A DNA stretch of 64,000 nt, from NCBI GenBank assembly GCA_003254885.1, contig QANT01005115.1, positions 62,001 to 126,000 on the forward strand, given 5' to 3'. Source of the stretch: Purshia tridentata. Its lineage: Eukaryota; Streptophyta; Magnoliopsida; Rosales; Rosaceae. This document shows positions 33,436 through 45,715 of this stretch, piece after piece. How positions within the stretch are numbered: the stretch's first letter is position 1; each line of letters opens with the position of its first letter. The position numbers and the translations under genes are program-made. The notes under the pieces were generated by a model. That model saw only the letters and a list, made by a program, of their open reading frames with translations. It searched no databases and was not told where the DNA came from.

Positions 33436-35622
33436 ATGGATCAATTTAGGTTTCTTCTTTCCCTGTTGATCATCCTAACTCTATCAAGGACTTGTATGGC
33501 ATTGTTTGGGTCATCTTCTTCTGAAGAGACTGGTCATAAGGCTACTGAAACTTTGAAAATATCTGGTGATGTTGCTGCTGAATTCTCCATGGATGCTCTC
33601 AATGATGAAAATGGGATTGAACGGCTTAACAAGGCTAGAGGAAAACTGGTGGGCTCTAAGTCTTGTTGGCATGATGCTTATGAAGGAATATTTACAGCGC
33701 ATGCATGCTCCAAGATTGCTATTGATGAAAATGATAAGAGAAAGAGATTTGCTTGGGATCTAAGCAATTGCTTTTTAAAGGAATCTGGAAGACTCCCTTT
33801 TCCTACATGCCATGTTGGCTCTCCAATGAAAGCTTGCCTTGAAAAGCTGGACCAAAATTCTTTCGGAACTTACCGTGAATTCTACCTCGAAACCAACTCT
33901 ATTTGCATTCAGTTACAGTTGAGTGTAGTATCTTTCTTTTAACCCATTAACTGTTCAAATATGAAGAATATTACTCTTAACTTGAATTGTGATTTTGTTC
34001 TTAATGCAGGTCTGATTTCTTCAGGCTTGAAACAGAGAGATTGGTGAATGATTTGGTAAAGTCATCTGACTATGCAGAAAAAAAAATAGAAACCATAGCA
34101 GAGAAATCAGAGAAATTGTTGCAGAGCTCAAAAGATATACATGAATCTTTGACTTCAATTGACCAACAGACACAACAAGTGGCTCTTGTTACCAAGAATG
34201 CTAGTGATCACATTGGTGGTATAGTGAAGCAGTCAGAGGCAGTGTTGGAGCAATCTGAGAAAATTGCAGCCTCTCAATTAGAGTTTCAGAATGGACAAGA
34301 CAAAATGAAGGAAAAGTTGGAAGAGGAGATGGCAATGCTTCATGAGTCTTATCATACTCTTGGTAAAGGAATATACACTTTACAGGATGAGACTATTGAA
34401 ATAGGGAAGAAGATAAGCATAGTTGGTGACACTATGTCAACAAAGATGAGCACGCTGCAAACCAAGGCTGATGATATTGGGAATGTAGCGGGGATTTCAT
34501 TAGAAAGGCAAAAAGAACTTCTACAAGGACAATCTGAAGCTCTTAATGGGCTTCAGTCTCTAACTAAATCCTTCTCTCAAGCTTTAGAAGAGAGCAGGAG
34601 CACTTTCATGTAAGTAAAGTAATTTCAAAACATCTATTTATATTAAACTGTATATTATGCAGGGATGTATTGCAGCAATTTGCTAAATTTGGCAGTGAAC
34701 AACAGGAACAACAAGAAGAGCTTCTTCAAAAAACGGAGCATATTCAACGAGCTTCAAATTCCATATTGTCAGCTCAGGTCACTATTTCTTTACGTTACAT
34801 ATTAATTAATGCATTCTATGCAGTAGTTTTATTGTTTCCCTTAAAAATACTCCATTTTATTTGTGCAGGAAGCTTTTGAGCAAAAGCAGGCAACCATGTT
34901 TGTTGTTTTGGATAAGCTATTCGCCTTGATAAACACCATATTGCTTGAATCAAGACTATTTAAATCTTTCATTGTTTATGTCAGATCAATGTTTATCATT
35001 TTCATGTTCACCAGCACAAAGCAAACTTACACTGTGAGACTCAAGCTTTACATTGGTACGAATACAATCATCTGTATTTTAAATTAAAAAATGTTTTGTA
35101 AGTTTGTGACTAATTGATACATGAACAATCTTGTGTTACAGGTCTATGGATTGCATTCATGATAGAATTTTCAATCAGATTTTCAATAAATGGACTAGAG
35201 CAACAGACGTGTATAGTCACTATAGTTAGGATCCTTTATGTGCTTATTGCTTCAGTTCATATATTACATTCTTTTTTCACGTACAGGTAAGTGAAAAGAA
35301 CTCAGCAAAGATAAAATTATTGTTGATTTTTGTAATCTTCATTTAATATAATATAGATGTCTTTGCAATTTTTAGGGACTATGAAAAACTGAACTACATT
35401 ATGTTAAGTAATCTAGCAGAAGAGGTTAGAAGCTTACGCAAAAATGTAGAGTTGTCATGTGAATCAGATGATGAAATAGAATGGTCTTCATGGGTTGACA
35501 TTGACATACCGGATGGGGTTGAGAACCTAAAGGATTCCAACAACTTGCAAGAAGAGATTGGAGATAATTCAAATACAATCCCTTCGGTAACTGGAAGATA
35601 TAATCTCCGCAGTCGTAGCTGA
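33436..35622 (+). CDS. GEX1: GAMETE EXPRESSED 1, nuclear-fusion membrane protein (KAR5/Brambleberry family)
   Basis: Six exons join to 591 residues: 33436-33917, 34010-34609, 34663-34777, 34869-35055, 35142-35286 and 35376-35622. Residues 1-22 form a signal peptide. A cysteine-containing N-terminal domain follows (KSCWHDAYEGIF, HACSKIA, FPTC). About residues 170-400 are a long Gln/Glu/Lys/Ser-rich coiled coil. Hydrophobic segments lie near 433-446, 459-472 and 485-508, before an acidic C-terminus ending NLRSRS. This is the architecture of GEX1, which sits at the nuclear envelope/ER and is needed for nuclear fusion in gametes and for early embryo development in Arabidopsis. The in-frame upstream codon at 33430 is TTG, so the ATG at 33436 is used. 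Confidence 0.9.
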
Positions 35623-35717
35623 ACTATTTGTCTTCGTATGAATTTGCTTCAAACATATGTAAGATATGGTAGAACATACATATTTAATTTCCACCAATAT
35701 CTCAAAATATTGTACGA

Positions 35718-35806
35718 ACAATTCTCAATAATGTATAAAAGTTTTTTTTTTTTGTCATTATAACAATTCTCAATAATGTATAAAAGTTTTTTTTTTTGTC
35801 ATTATT
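35718..35806 (+). repeat. 45-bp tandem duplication
   Basis: A unit starting 'acaattctcaataatgtat' and ending in a poly-T run and 'gtcatta' occurs at 35718 and again at 35763, nearly identical. It lies in the GEX1 3' flank. Confidence 0.9.
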
Positions 35807-37426
35807 GAAAAAGTAGTATGACATTGTCTAGTTGTGTTCGTTATATATAAAATTTGCATTTAATTAGTTGAGTGACTATACATCCTGAAATATACTCTTA
35901 AAACTTTTTGTGTATTGATCTAGATATTTGGATTTTATTTATTATAAGCTTGCTAAAAAAGTTGTTGTTGAAATATTAGATTTTACACATTTGTTGCACT
36001 AATCATCATCATCATCATCACCAATTGTCTTTGACTCTTTGTGCAATATTCAGTTATAAAATATTGAGTTTCTTGTTTAATTTAAGTTTATACTTGATTA
36101 TTGTTTAATTGTTCATGGGCCTTTTCCTTGTTGTTTTAGCAGTTTAGGGCTTTTGTTTTATTTTTCGCCTCTTTGTATGTGCTGGACTTTGTTGGTTCGG
36201 GGGTTATTTTGGATTAATAACAAAAATTTATCGTATCTGTTTCATAATACCAGTATATATGTTTCACGTGTATATATTTTTCATCACATTTCACATACAA
36301 TAACAGCTGTGATGTAAAAAAACTAGAATTGTGGAGAAGAAAATCACATATCAAATCTTTGATAATTCAACTCATTATGTCTTATATCATAATTTCCCTT
36401 AAACTTTATTTTTGGTAATTATTTCCATCAAACTAAACAATGACGAATAAAAGATTCGTATCACTTTAATAACTGAGAGCACGGAGTCTGAATATCCTCA
36501 TTATTTTTGATAATATATCCTCCTCTTCATTTGTTTTTATTTTTCTAATTCATATTTGTATAAGATTTGAAGAGTAATTATTCATTTTGTATAAAAAAAA
36601 TCTAACGGTAATTAATACGTAGTACCAACCGTACCATCGAGATATCTCTCTTCTAGAATTTAAACCCCCGCACGCCCGACAAAATATCAGCTACGAACTC
36701 AGAAACACAACCCGTTGAGACTTTTCGGACAAGAAGACTGAGCGTCGTTGGAGTCCGAATCTTCAGTTGGTGCCCAGTGTTGCCTTCAAGCTTCTTCACG
36801 CTTAACAACAAGCAAATATCCTAATTCCATTCAAACCCTCCTCCATGGTCCATGGAACAACAACTACAACTTCTGCGCGCTAGTTTCACCCGCCGGTGAT
36901 TCTCTCTCACCTCACCCGCATTCTCATTAGCAGGTGCGCCAACTCTAAGCTTTAGGGCTTCCAATTCTCAGCCCCATCTCAATTTGATTTGAACAATTTT
37001 TTTTTTTTCCTGTTTTCGCAATTCGGATCAACTGTGGGTGATAAAGAAGCAAATTTGGGGGGTTAATGCTGCTTTAGTTGATCTGATATGATTTAGTTGA
37101 TGATTTGAATTAATTTCTTGGTAATTAATCAATCATTTCACCATTTAGTGTTTAAGATGGGAACTGTTATACACACATTGATGCTGGGCCTGGGCTGTTT
37201 ACACATTTCCACTGTCCTCAATAACGTTAAAATTCAAATCCAGAATTCTTAAATTTCAGAATTAGGTACAATAATTCTCCGGGTGTGAAAAAAAGTTTTC
37301 ATTTTTTCCATTTTTATTATTTCTTTTATTGAATAATATGCTTATGCATTCAAATTATTGAACTGGAATTGTAGGGGGAAAATTGAGCTCGAAATTTGGT
37401 GGGGAGTGGAATTTTAGGATAAAACG
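35807..37426. other. spacer between GEX1 and SGF29
   Basis: AT-rich, with an ATC trinucleotide run at about 36001-36020. From 36690 it becomes GC-richer and CT-rich, fitting the SGF29 leader. A leader intron may start near 36933 ('agcaggtgcgcc'). No other gene is seen. Confidence 0.45.
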
Positions 37427-39859
37427 ATGTCATCACCGGACATTGCAGGAATACTGGACAAGTCAAAAGAGCTTGATCAGTTAAGGAAAGAACAAGAAGA
37501 TGTACTCATTGAGATAAACAAAATGCACAAGAAGCTCCAAGCTAGTAAGTCCCTGGAAATATCACTTTCTAATTTTTATTTGTTTATAATTGGTTTTTGG
37601 GTTTTTACAGTATGTATCGTTGTAGTTTAGAACTGAGGAATGAGTGAATGACCAATGTGTTTTATATCTAAATTTTGATGTAGTTTCAAATGTTTTTATC
37701 ATTGGTAACCATCCAAAGCTAAAGAAGATTATCAATTCCCCCGTTGCTATTGTTGTTACAAGCCACCCAACTGGTTCATGCCACCACAATTTTTTCCTTG
37801 CACATCATGAAAATCCAGAGTGATTCAATGTTTTCCATGATTTTACCATAGTTTTTTCTGAATATTTTTTTTTTCAATCTCTCTTTGCATGTCAATACAG
37901 CTCCTGAAGTGGTTGAGAAGCCTGGGGATAATTCATTGTTGAAGCTGAAGAATTTGTATTCTCATGCCAAAGAACTTTCTGAAAGTGAAGCCACGTATGT
38001 TTGTTTACATCTTTCACAAAGTTGAAAACCTCCTTGTTATTTGCATATTATTGTATCTTTTTGGGTTATTTGGGTGAAGATTATAAGAAATATATTTTTG
38101 AAGCTCATGCTCTTGTTTAACTTCTTTTTCTTATGTGTTACTTTAGTTTATTGGTAACCTGTTCAGGTTTGTTTATTGTATTTGGTTGCAGTGTTTCCAG
38201 TTTGTTGTTGAGTCAACTTGATGCTCTATTGCCTTCTGGACCTCCAGGGCAGCCACGAAGAAGGATAGGTAGGGATCCAAGATTATTAACGTTTGTAGCT
38301 ATGCCAGCGAATAAACCTAAAATGCATCTCAGCGACTTATATTTCCAATGAGATGCCTTTGATTTTTATTTGGAAAACACTATATTTTCTTCATCTTGTT
38401 GATATTAGATATACTGCAGAAGGTAATGAGCCGAAAAGGAAGAGAATGAAGAATGATTCAGATATTTCAAGGCTTTCCCCTTCCATGAGAAGCCAACTTG
38501 AGGCTTGTGCTAGTCTAAAAAATGAACAGGTATGCAGTATTATGGTGATTGGTCATCTCTGGTTCCTTTTAGCATCGTGCTACTCTAGTGCTCTTGGTTA
38601 AACTGACCTTCACTTAATTGATACTCTTTGAAGTTCTGTTTTATTGACATTTACTGTTACTTTTAGGTAGCAGCTAGGGTCACTCCAGAAGATGCTGATA
38701 AGGACGAGTGGTTTGTTGTAAAAGTTATGCATTTTGACAAGGAAACAAGAGAGTAAGTTTAGTTTTACGTACCATGTGAGAACTTTTTTTAGTTTATGAT
38801 GATAATTGATTGAGAACAAATCATTATCCTTCGGCAGGTTGGTTTTTTTACTATAGATATTGTATGGTGTTAGTAACAATGGAACAAAATGATTTGGAGA
38901 ATGCCACTCCACTAGGATACATATTCTTTCAGAATCTACTTAACTGTTTTTATTAAGATGAAACTTTATGTGCAGATTTGAAGTATTGGATGAGGAGCCG
39001 GGTGATGATGAAGAGGGTGGCGGCCAAAGGTAATTTTTGCTTTTTGGATCAGTGCAATTTCAATTTGTATATTTCTGCTTCTAAGAATGTTTGACTCATG
39101 AGAAACTGTGTCCAAATTTGAAAGAAGCTCTTTTCAGATTATGAGAGAAGCTATGTCTGTAAGCTAGCTTGAAATTTGAATGTTGCTGCTTCTCTTAAGG
39201 ATGTATATGGCTTTGCTATGAAAATTTGTTTCTGCTTGTCTGGCTTAGTAGAAGTTGAGAGACATAACTTTCAGTCTTTTGTCATTGCTGCTCTCAGAAA
39301 ATACAAGTTGCCTATGTCAGCTATTATCCCTTTCCCCAAGAGAAATGATCCTTCTACTGCCGGAGATTTCCCTCCTGGAAGACATGTTTTGGCAGTGTAT
39401 CCAGGAACAACTGCACTATATAAGGCAACTGTGGTCAACCATCACAAGGTGATGATTAAATCCCTCCACTTTGATGCACTTGAATTCAAACTGAAGTCGT
39501 TGTACCTCTTCTGTGGATTCAAATATTCTGTATTGTGTCCACCATTTCTTTGAATACGTTCAGTGATTATGATATGGACCTAACCAGTGATTATGCTGTG
39601 CATGTTTCTATGGGATGCTCAACCATCAGAGGAAGGCAGATGAGTAAGTGATATCCATTTGTGCTTTATTTGCAGTCACAAATTTCAGTTACACTGCATT
39701 GTTTTTATATTGTGCATGTTTGTATGGTACATGATATTCATGTTTTAATTGGGCAGTTATTTGTTGGAATTTGATGATGACGAGGAAGACGGATCCTTGC
39801 CTCAGAGGACAGTCCCCTTCCATAAGGTGGTTGCTCTTCCAGAAGGGCATCGTCAGTGA
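37427..39859 (+). CDS. SGF29: SAGA-associated factor 29 (SGF29), tandem Tudor H3K4me reader
   Basis: Nine exons join to 268 residues: 37427-37544, 37901-37994, 38192-38268, 38420-38529, 38667-38752, 38976-39029, 39298-39448, 39630-39643 and 39757-39859. The N-terminus is a coiled coil (about 10-75) and a basic linker PKRKRMK follows. The C-terminal half is the SGF29 tandem Tudor domain. Y214, Y221 and F240 have the same spacing (7 and 19) as the aromatic-cage residues of human SGF29 as I recall them, so binding of trimethylated H3K4 is expected. Exon 8 is a 14-nt microexon; skipping it would shift the frame and remove the F240 strand. The protein works in the SAGA histone acetyltransferase complex in the nucleus. 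Confidence 0.95.
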
Positions 39860-40450
39860 TCCTTTCTTGCTGTTTATAATTGTGTATAAAAATTATTGGT
39901 GTGTAGCTTCGTTTACCTACCACATGTTTCAAAACTAAGCAATGATACTGCGATTTCTTATGTAGCTTTATAATTTATGTAGAGGAAGGATGTGATTTAT
40001 TTCTTCATTTACTGTATTTGTATGAAGTAAATGTAATACTAATTGTTAATTGTAACACGTCTAATGTAGACTTGATTTCATTTGAGCCTCAACAACGAAA
40101 GCTAGCCAAAGCAGTAGTGATTAAAATCTGAATAAAAGTGTAATTTTGTTTATTTTTTGTTATGGTCAATGCATGAATGCATAATAATCATTAACAGTTC
40201 AACAGTAGACATGAACATGAATTCATGGGCAGAAAAACTCTGATGCAAAGGTAATTAACAAAGAATGAAAACACTAAAACTAATGCACAATACGATTAAT
40301 AATTAAGCAAATATATAGTTAAGCAAGTGGGCCCACAGTGAGCCCAAAGGTCTTCCCCTTCAAACTATTGATTCTTCATTCCCTCCGTCCTCTCTTTGCT
40401 CGCAGACACACAACACCCGCACACACTCTGTCTGTCTCTCCTAGCAATCC
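39860..40450. other. SGF29 3' region and tufA promoter
   Basis: AT-rich 3' flank to about 40310, then a CT-rich leader ('ctgtctgtctctcc') directly before the EF-Tu ATG. No gene is seen. Confidence 0.45.
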
Positions 40451-41947
40451 ATGGCTTCCTTAATCGGAGCCCCATCATCGTCGTCGTCATCTCCCTCAAA
40501 ACTCCTGTTCACGCCCTCACCAACTTCTTCACCCAAGTTTTCTCTCTCTACCCACCTCTATCTCTCTAAACCCAGCATTACCAAAACCCTAGCAGCCTCA
40601 AAGCCCAACAACCAACCCCTCCTCTCCACCTTCCTCACCACCAATGTCTCCACCGTCTTCCAACACCAACCCACCTCCTCTCCAACCCCATCTCGACGCC
40701 AATCCCTCACCGTTCGGGCGGCGCGTGGCAAGTTCGAGCGCAAGAAGCCCCACGTGAACATCGGCACCATCGGCCACGTGGACCACGGCAAGACCACGCT
40801 GACCGCCGCCCTCACCATGGCCTTGGCCTCCATGGGCAACAGCGCCCCCAAGAAGTACGACGAGATCGACGCCGCCCCCGAAGAACGCGCGCGTGGCATC
40901 ACCATCAACACCGCCACCGTGGAGTACGAGACCGAGAGCCGCCACTACGCCCACGTGGACTGCCCCGGCCACGCCGATTACGTGAAGAACATGATCACCG
41001 GTGCGGCGCAGATGGACGGCGCGATTCTCGTAGTTTCGGGCGCCGACGGGCCGATGCCACAGACGAAAGAGCATGTTCTATTGGCCAAACAAGTCGGAGT
41101 GCCCAATGTGGTGGTGTTCTTGAACAAGCAGGACCAGGTCGACGACGAGGAGCTGCTTCAGTTGGTGGAATTGGAGGTCCGGGAGCTCCTGTCGTCGTAC
41201 GAGTTTCCGGGGGACGACGTGCCGGTGGTTTCGGGGTCAGCATTGTTGGCTTTGGAGGCTTTAATGGCGAACCCCAAGTTGAAGAGAGGGGAGAATGAGT
41301 GGGTTGATAAGATATACGAGTTAATGGATGCCGTTGATAGTTACATTCCCATTCCTCAGCGGCAGACGGATTTGCCCTTTCTGTTGGCGATCGAGGACGT
41401 GTTTTCGATCACGGGGCGTGGGACGGTGGCCACGGGGCGGGTGGAGCGGGGTAGAGTGAGGGTAGGGGACAGTGTGGACATTGTGGGGTTGAGAGAAACA
41501 AGGACTACAACAGTTACTGGGGTTGAAATGTTTCAGAAAACGCTTGACGAGGCTCTTGCTGGTGACAATGTTGGGCTTCTGCTGAGGGGAATTCAGAAGA
41601 TTGATATCGGGAGAGGGATGGTGGCGGCAAAGCCTGGTAGCATCACACCACACACCAAGTTTGAGGCGATTGTGTATGTGCTGAAGAAGGAAGAGGGTGG
41701 GAGGCATTCGCCGTTCTTTGCCGGTTACAGGCCTCAATTTTATATGAGGACTACGGATGTGACCGGGAAGGTGTCGCGGATTATGAATGACAAGGATGAG
41801 GAGTCTAAGATGGTAATGCCTGGAGACCGCGTGAAGATGGTGGTTGAGCTTATAATGCCAGTGGCTTGTGAGCAAGGAATGAGATTTGCCATTAGGGAAG
41901 GTGGCAAGACTGTTGGGGCTGGTGTTATCCAGGCCATTATTGAGTGA
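40451..41947 (+). CDS. tufA: elongation factor Tu, chloroplastic (nuclear tufA)
   Basis: One uninterrupted exon encodes 498 residues. Residues 1 to about 90 are a Ser/Thr/Pro-rich chloroplast transit peptide with no acidic residue; mature EF-Tu starts near ARGKFERKK. GTPase motifs: G1 GHVDHGKT (108-115), G2 with RGITIN, G3 DCPGHADY and G4 NKQD. Domains 2 and 3 follow and end [10 protein letters not shown]. The enzyme delivers aminoacyl-tRNA to chloroplast ribosomes. The part coding for the G domain is much richer in G and C than its surroundings, especially at third positions. Lack of introns is normal for plant nuclear tufA, a gene moved from the plastid. Confidence 0.97.
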   Translation: MASLIGAPSSSSSSPSKLLFTPSPTSSPKFSLSTHLYLSKPSITKTLAASKPNNQPLLSTFLTTNVSTVFQHQPTSSPTPSRRQSLTVRAARGKFERKKPHVNIGTIGHVDHGKTTLTAALTMALASMGNSAPKKYDEIDAAPEERARGITINTATVEYETESRHYAHVDCPGHADYVKNMITGAAQMDGAILVVSGADGPMPQTKEHVLLAKQVGVPNVVVFLNKQDQVDDEELLQLVELEVRELLSSYEFPGDDVPVVSGSALLALEALMANPKLKRGENEWVDKIYELMDAVDSYIPIPQRQTDLPFLLAIEDVFSITGRGTVATGRVERGRVRVGDSVDIVGLRETRTTTVTGVEMFQKTLDEALAGDNVGLLLRGIQKIDIGRGMVAAKPGSITPHTKFEAIVYVLKKEEGGRHSPFFAGYRPQFYMRTTDVTGKVSRIMNDKDEESKMVMPGDRVKMVVELIMPVACEQGMRFAIREGGKTVGAGVIQAIIE

Positions 41948-43017
41948 GTTGACTGAATCCATCACAGTTTTAATTTTTGTGCCTCTCATTCTCAAAAGTC
42001 AATTCTCAATGTGTTTTAGTTTAGTTGATAGCTAGCGTGTCCTTATTTATAATTATAGACAGCTTACTTGTCGTGTTATAGTCTTGTTGATAGCTTAATC
42101 TTCTTCATTTTTTGTTTTTGTAGTGGAGTTTTTGCTAGTATCTTATGATGTTGGGATGTGGAGTTTCTCATCCTCTTTTGAGTTTTGACCCTTGTGAAGT
42201 TGTTAAGAAATTGAGATGGATGTGAATGTGATCGATTGAAAGTAAAGTCAGTTGTCATCTTTTTGTTTGCATCCCGAATGTTACATGTATTGTGTTGTGT
42301 TTCTCACCCTCTTGGGGCTTGGCCTTATTTACACACTACCACCACCACCAGCAGTTCACCATTGTATTGTATCTTGTATTTGGTTGTCACAATCAAATCA
42401 AGTTTAATGGTCCAGGATGAATGTTTTGGAATTTGGCTTCAAGTCAAGTATCAAGTGGGATCACAGAATTTCGTTTATTTAAGGGAACCAACTGAACAAG
42501 AGGACAGTTTCTGGGTAATCACTTGAGTTCTTTTTTCTTTTTTGACACAAAAGAGGTTCCAATTTTTTTTTCAGTCAATGAGAAACAAAGCAAAAAAGTA
42601 CCATACTAATAACCCTTGCCTGACTCTGTTAATATGTTATGTTCATCAAACATGAGGCAGAGGCTCCTAAAAATAGAAGAGATAAATCGAGAATTGTTAA
42701 TCGCCATGAATTGATGTAATATTGCAAACCACTTAATCTTGGATTCTTGGCACACTGAACAAAATTGATTCTAGCTTTGTATCTAATTATCTATTATACC
42801 AACTTGCCAAGCATTGATAACTATGGTAAAAAAAGAAAACAGAGAGAGGCACTCATGTCACATGATATGAATCATCAGGTTCAACAAGCTCAAGATGAAG
42901 ATTCTCAAGCCTCTCTCTTTTCTTGTAATACATCTTATTACTGCTTTCCTGATTGTGATCTTCTCAAAAATATTTCCTTTCATAACTCAATCTAACACAA
43001 GGTATTGACTTGCTGTG

Positions 43018-43020
<3 letters not shown>
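41948..43020. other. convergent spacer between tufA and GDSL esterase 1
   Basis: It contains the tufA 3' region and AT-rich DNA. Open stretches at 42236-42526 and 42765-42995 have no family resemblance and are not called. Confidence 0.5.

Positions 43021-43061
<41 letters not shown>
43021..43061. repeat. CT microsatellite abutting the stop codon of GDSL esterase 1
   Basis: About 41 bp of pure CT on the plus strand, i.e. (GA)n in the 3' UTR of the minus-strand gene, beginning immediately after its stop codon at 43062-43064. Confidence 0.95.
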
Positions 43062-43068
<7 letters not shown>

Positions 43069-44519
43069 CTATGGCAAGCTTGAGTAATCGGAATTGGTGG
43101 GTTGGACAAAGACCCATTGAGTATACGATTAGCGACCCACTGATTAGCACCTTGAGTGTAGTGAACTCCATCCCAGCTGATATAAGCTGAAGGATTTTCA
43201 CAAGAAGCACCATAAACTTCACTTCCATTGACGGTTGCTTTGTTCCCACACCACACATGGTCGTATTTTACATGATACCCACAACAAACCTTCATTGGAT
43301 CCGCAAATCCTGTAATTGTAAATTGTAATGTAAACAAATATCAATGCAATGACAAGCAAAGCAAGAACATAAATGGGTGGTGAGTATTGATTGAGTACCT
43401 TCAGTCTTAGCATTGCCAATCATTCCATACTTAGCGGCATAGACGTCCACATATGTGATTGCAGCTTGTGGGAGCTCAGCTTTTAGTTTGACGACTCTGT
43501 CCCTGAGCTGCTTGTTGAACTCTACGGCCATGTCATTCTGGGTCTTGACACAGCCATGGTCATCAAGATAACCCGGTGGTGGATTAAGATTGTAGAAAAG
43601 TTGCACCGGCAAGCAACCGACAGGCCCTGTGTTGTGTATCCAAAATGTCCTACCCCCTTGTTGGTATATACGTTGGACTGCTGTGGCCAACTGGTTCACA
43701 ATGTCTGGAATTTCTGCACGAAGTTGGTCGGAACTCAGCTTCCGAAAACCGACAGAAAGGTCATTTTGGCCGATGTCAAAGGTGTAGAGAGCCTTTGCGA
43801 AGTCTTGAGGGTTGGGCAGTTTGGCTCTATCAGAGGGGTTCTTGGCTTGGCGATAAAGATCAGCAGTGCGTGATTTGAACTGCAGGAATTGCGCTGTCTG
43901 CATATCAAGCGAGAAGGGGCTAATGCCGTACTGGAATATGGTCTCGTTTGGCCTTCTAATGGTTGATCCTCCAGTGGCAAAATTTGCACCATGCCTGTAA
44001 TTTGTTCCCAGTGAGTTCAAGTATGCACTCAAGTACGGCAACCTCAGTCGCTCAGCTGCATTGCACATACAATATAATCAATGCACACAAAAAAACAGTA
44101 CAGACCCAGTATAAATTAACCAAAAAAAAGTGAACACCTCAAGATTTAAAGGCATAAATGACAGAGAAAAATGATCCCGTCAAGATCTAAAAGTTAAAAG
44201 GGTAGAAAGATACAAGGAACTAGCCCTAGCCATGAATTGATGTAGTAAATGAAGTGTTTTGTTGATGGGTTTGATTTTTACCTATGAAGTCTATGATGAG
44301 ACGGCCATCAGAGTCCCTTCCAGAGGGCTTATGGAAGAATGCCTCGCCATAGGGTGCCTTTATGGGTTCAAATGCAGCTGATATGCCGCCTGTGTCCGAA
44401 TTTGAGTCCCCAAAGTTGTAAATTGCAGGGAAAGAACAAGGTGGTACCTCCCCACCTCTCACTCCCAAAACCCATAACACCAAGAAGAACCCAGATGCCA
44501 ATAGTTTCCAAAACCCCAT
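43062..44519 (-). CDS. GDSL esterase/lipase, copy 1
   Basis: Minus-strand exons 44282-44519, 43399-44055 and 43062-43309 join to 380 residues. A signal peptide covers about 1-23. Block I is [11 protein letters not shown] with the catalytic Ser39; block II is [11 protein letters not shown], block III is DIGQNDL and block V DGVHYT supplies D345 and H348. The family uses a Ser-Asp-His triad on ester bonds of secreted substrates. This clade (ENOD8/fucosidase-like) often has GDSN in place of GDSL, so Asn40 is not a defect. The ATG at 44519 is used because the upstream in-frame codon is TTG. Copy 2 lies 1.2 kb upstream in the same direction. The substrate is unknown. Confidence 0.94.
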
Positions 44520-45715
44520 TCTCAGATTTCTCACTGCTAAGGGGCTAATGAAGCACACTCTGATTGAAAGGACACCCACCACCCAGAACAAGAGGAGTGG
44601 CTCAATTTAAGGATAAAGTTATGTTATCCAACTTATTTACTATGCGGGACCAAGTTATTCATGAGATGCATGTGCGATGAAACCGTGAGTGACGGACTGT
44701 GAGGAGTGGAGGATCGGATCAGGATATGATTCACATACACATGCCTTTGTTCATGAGGGACAGTGACTACACCGTCTGATTATAATCTTGTGGCAGTGAG
44801 TGAAGTGCCTTGGAGACAGTGATATTCAACATAGGCGGTGATGTGACATGTGTGACATGTGTCTCTAAGCTTCAGTGTATCTTTTACATTAGATAAGTTG
44901 ATTAAAATATGGACCATTGTTCTCTAGGTGATAAAAATATGGACCATTCTTGTCGGTGCATGCCATATGAGGCCAAGTGAGAAGGCCGATTTTCTTGACA
45001 ATGAGCAGCCCTACACATCAAGGGGAGGCTTTTTCCTTGATTTGTTACTCGATATAGGTAGCCCAACAGGGGTAGGGATCGAATCAATACGTTACAACCC
45101 CAAAAATAATGGGAGACATTACAAAAAGATATTAGGCGTATGTGACAATTTGGTCTATTAAATGATTGGATTCCTCCTCCCAATGGATTCTAGCAGCTGG
45201 TGTGGTGGCCTAATCAGAAACATTCATAGCAGATGGATTGTTGAATTTGTTTTGCAACTTAGTTGGGCACTGGTCAAGTTCTGTTAGCTAGCTGAGCTAT
45301 GGGTTATGCACCCCATGTTCCTGGGGCTTAGTACTGTTTGATGTTGAAAAAGATGCCATGTGCTTTCATAATTTGCATTCTTTCTTTGCACATTATTTTC
45401 GTGCCCATCAATTTCATTTCACTTGACCAGTCAGACAGGCACAGAGAGAGAGAGATTGTTTCCTATCCAATTCATATCTTCAATTCCTTTCTTGATGGTA
45501 CTACATATATAATAATAAATAGCCTTTTTAATTTTTTGGGATTACATTAGAGAATTAAATTGCAGTATTATAATTCTAACTTATTACTCTATCCATCTTT
45601 ACCAATTGGGCTAACTCGATATAATAATGATCAGCCTTTTGGTTGAGCTGAATTGTCAACTGCATTACTTTCATGTTGAATATTGTAAGACTGAAGAGCT
45701 TCATGTAGAAGTAAA
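44520..45715. other. spacer between the two GDSL genes
   Basis: It holds the promoter of copy 1 and the 3' flank of copy 2. A short direct repeat 'aaaatatggaccatt' occurs at about 44903 and 44934. No gene is seen. Confidence 0.5.

Noticed and set aside
40598-41995. Long antisense ORFs on the minus strand
   Set aside because: They are by-products of the GC-rich tufA codons; low stop density explains them.
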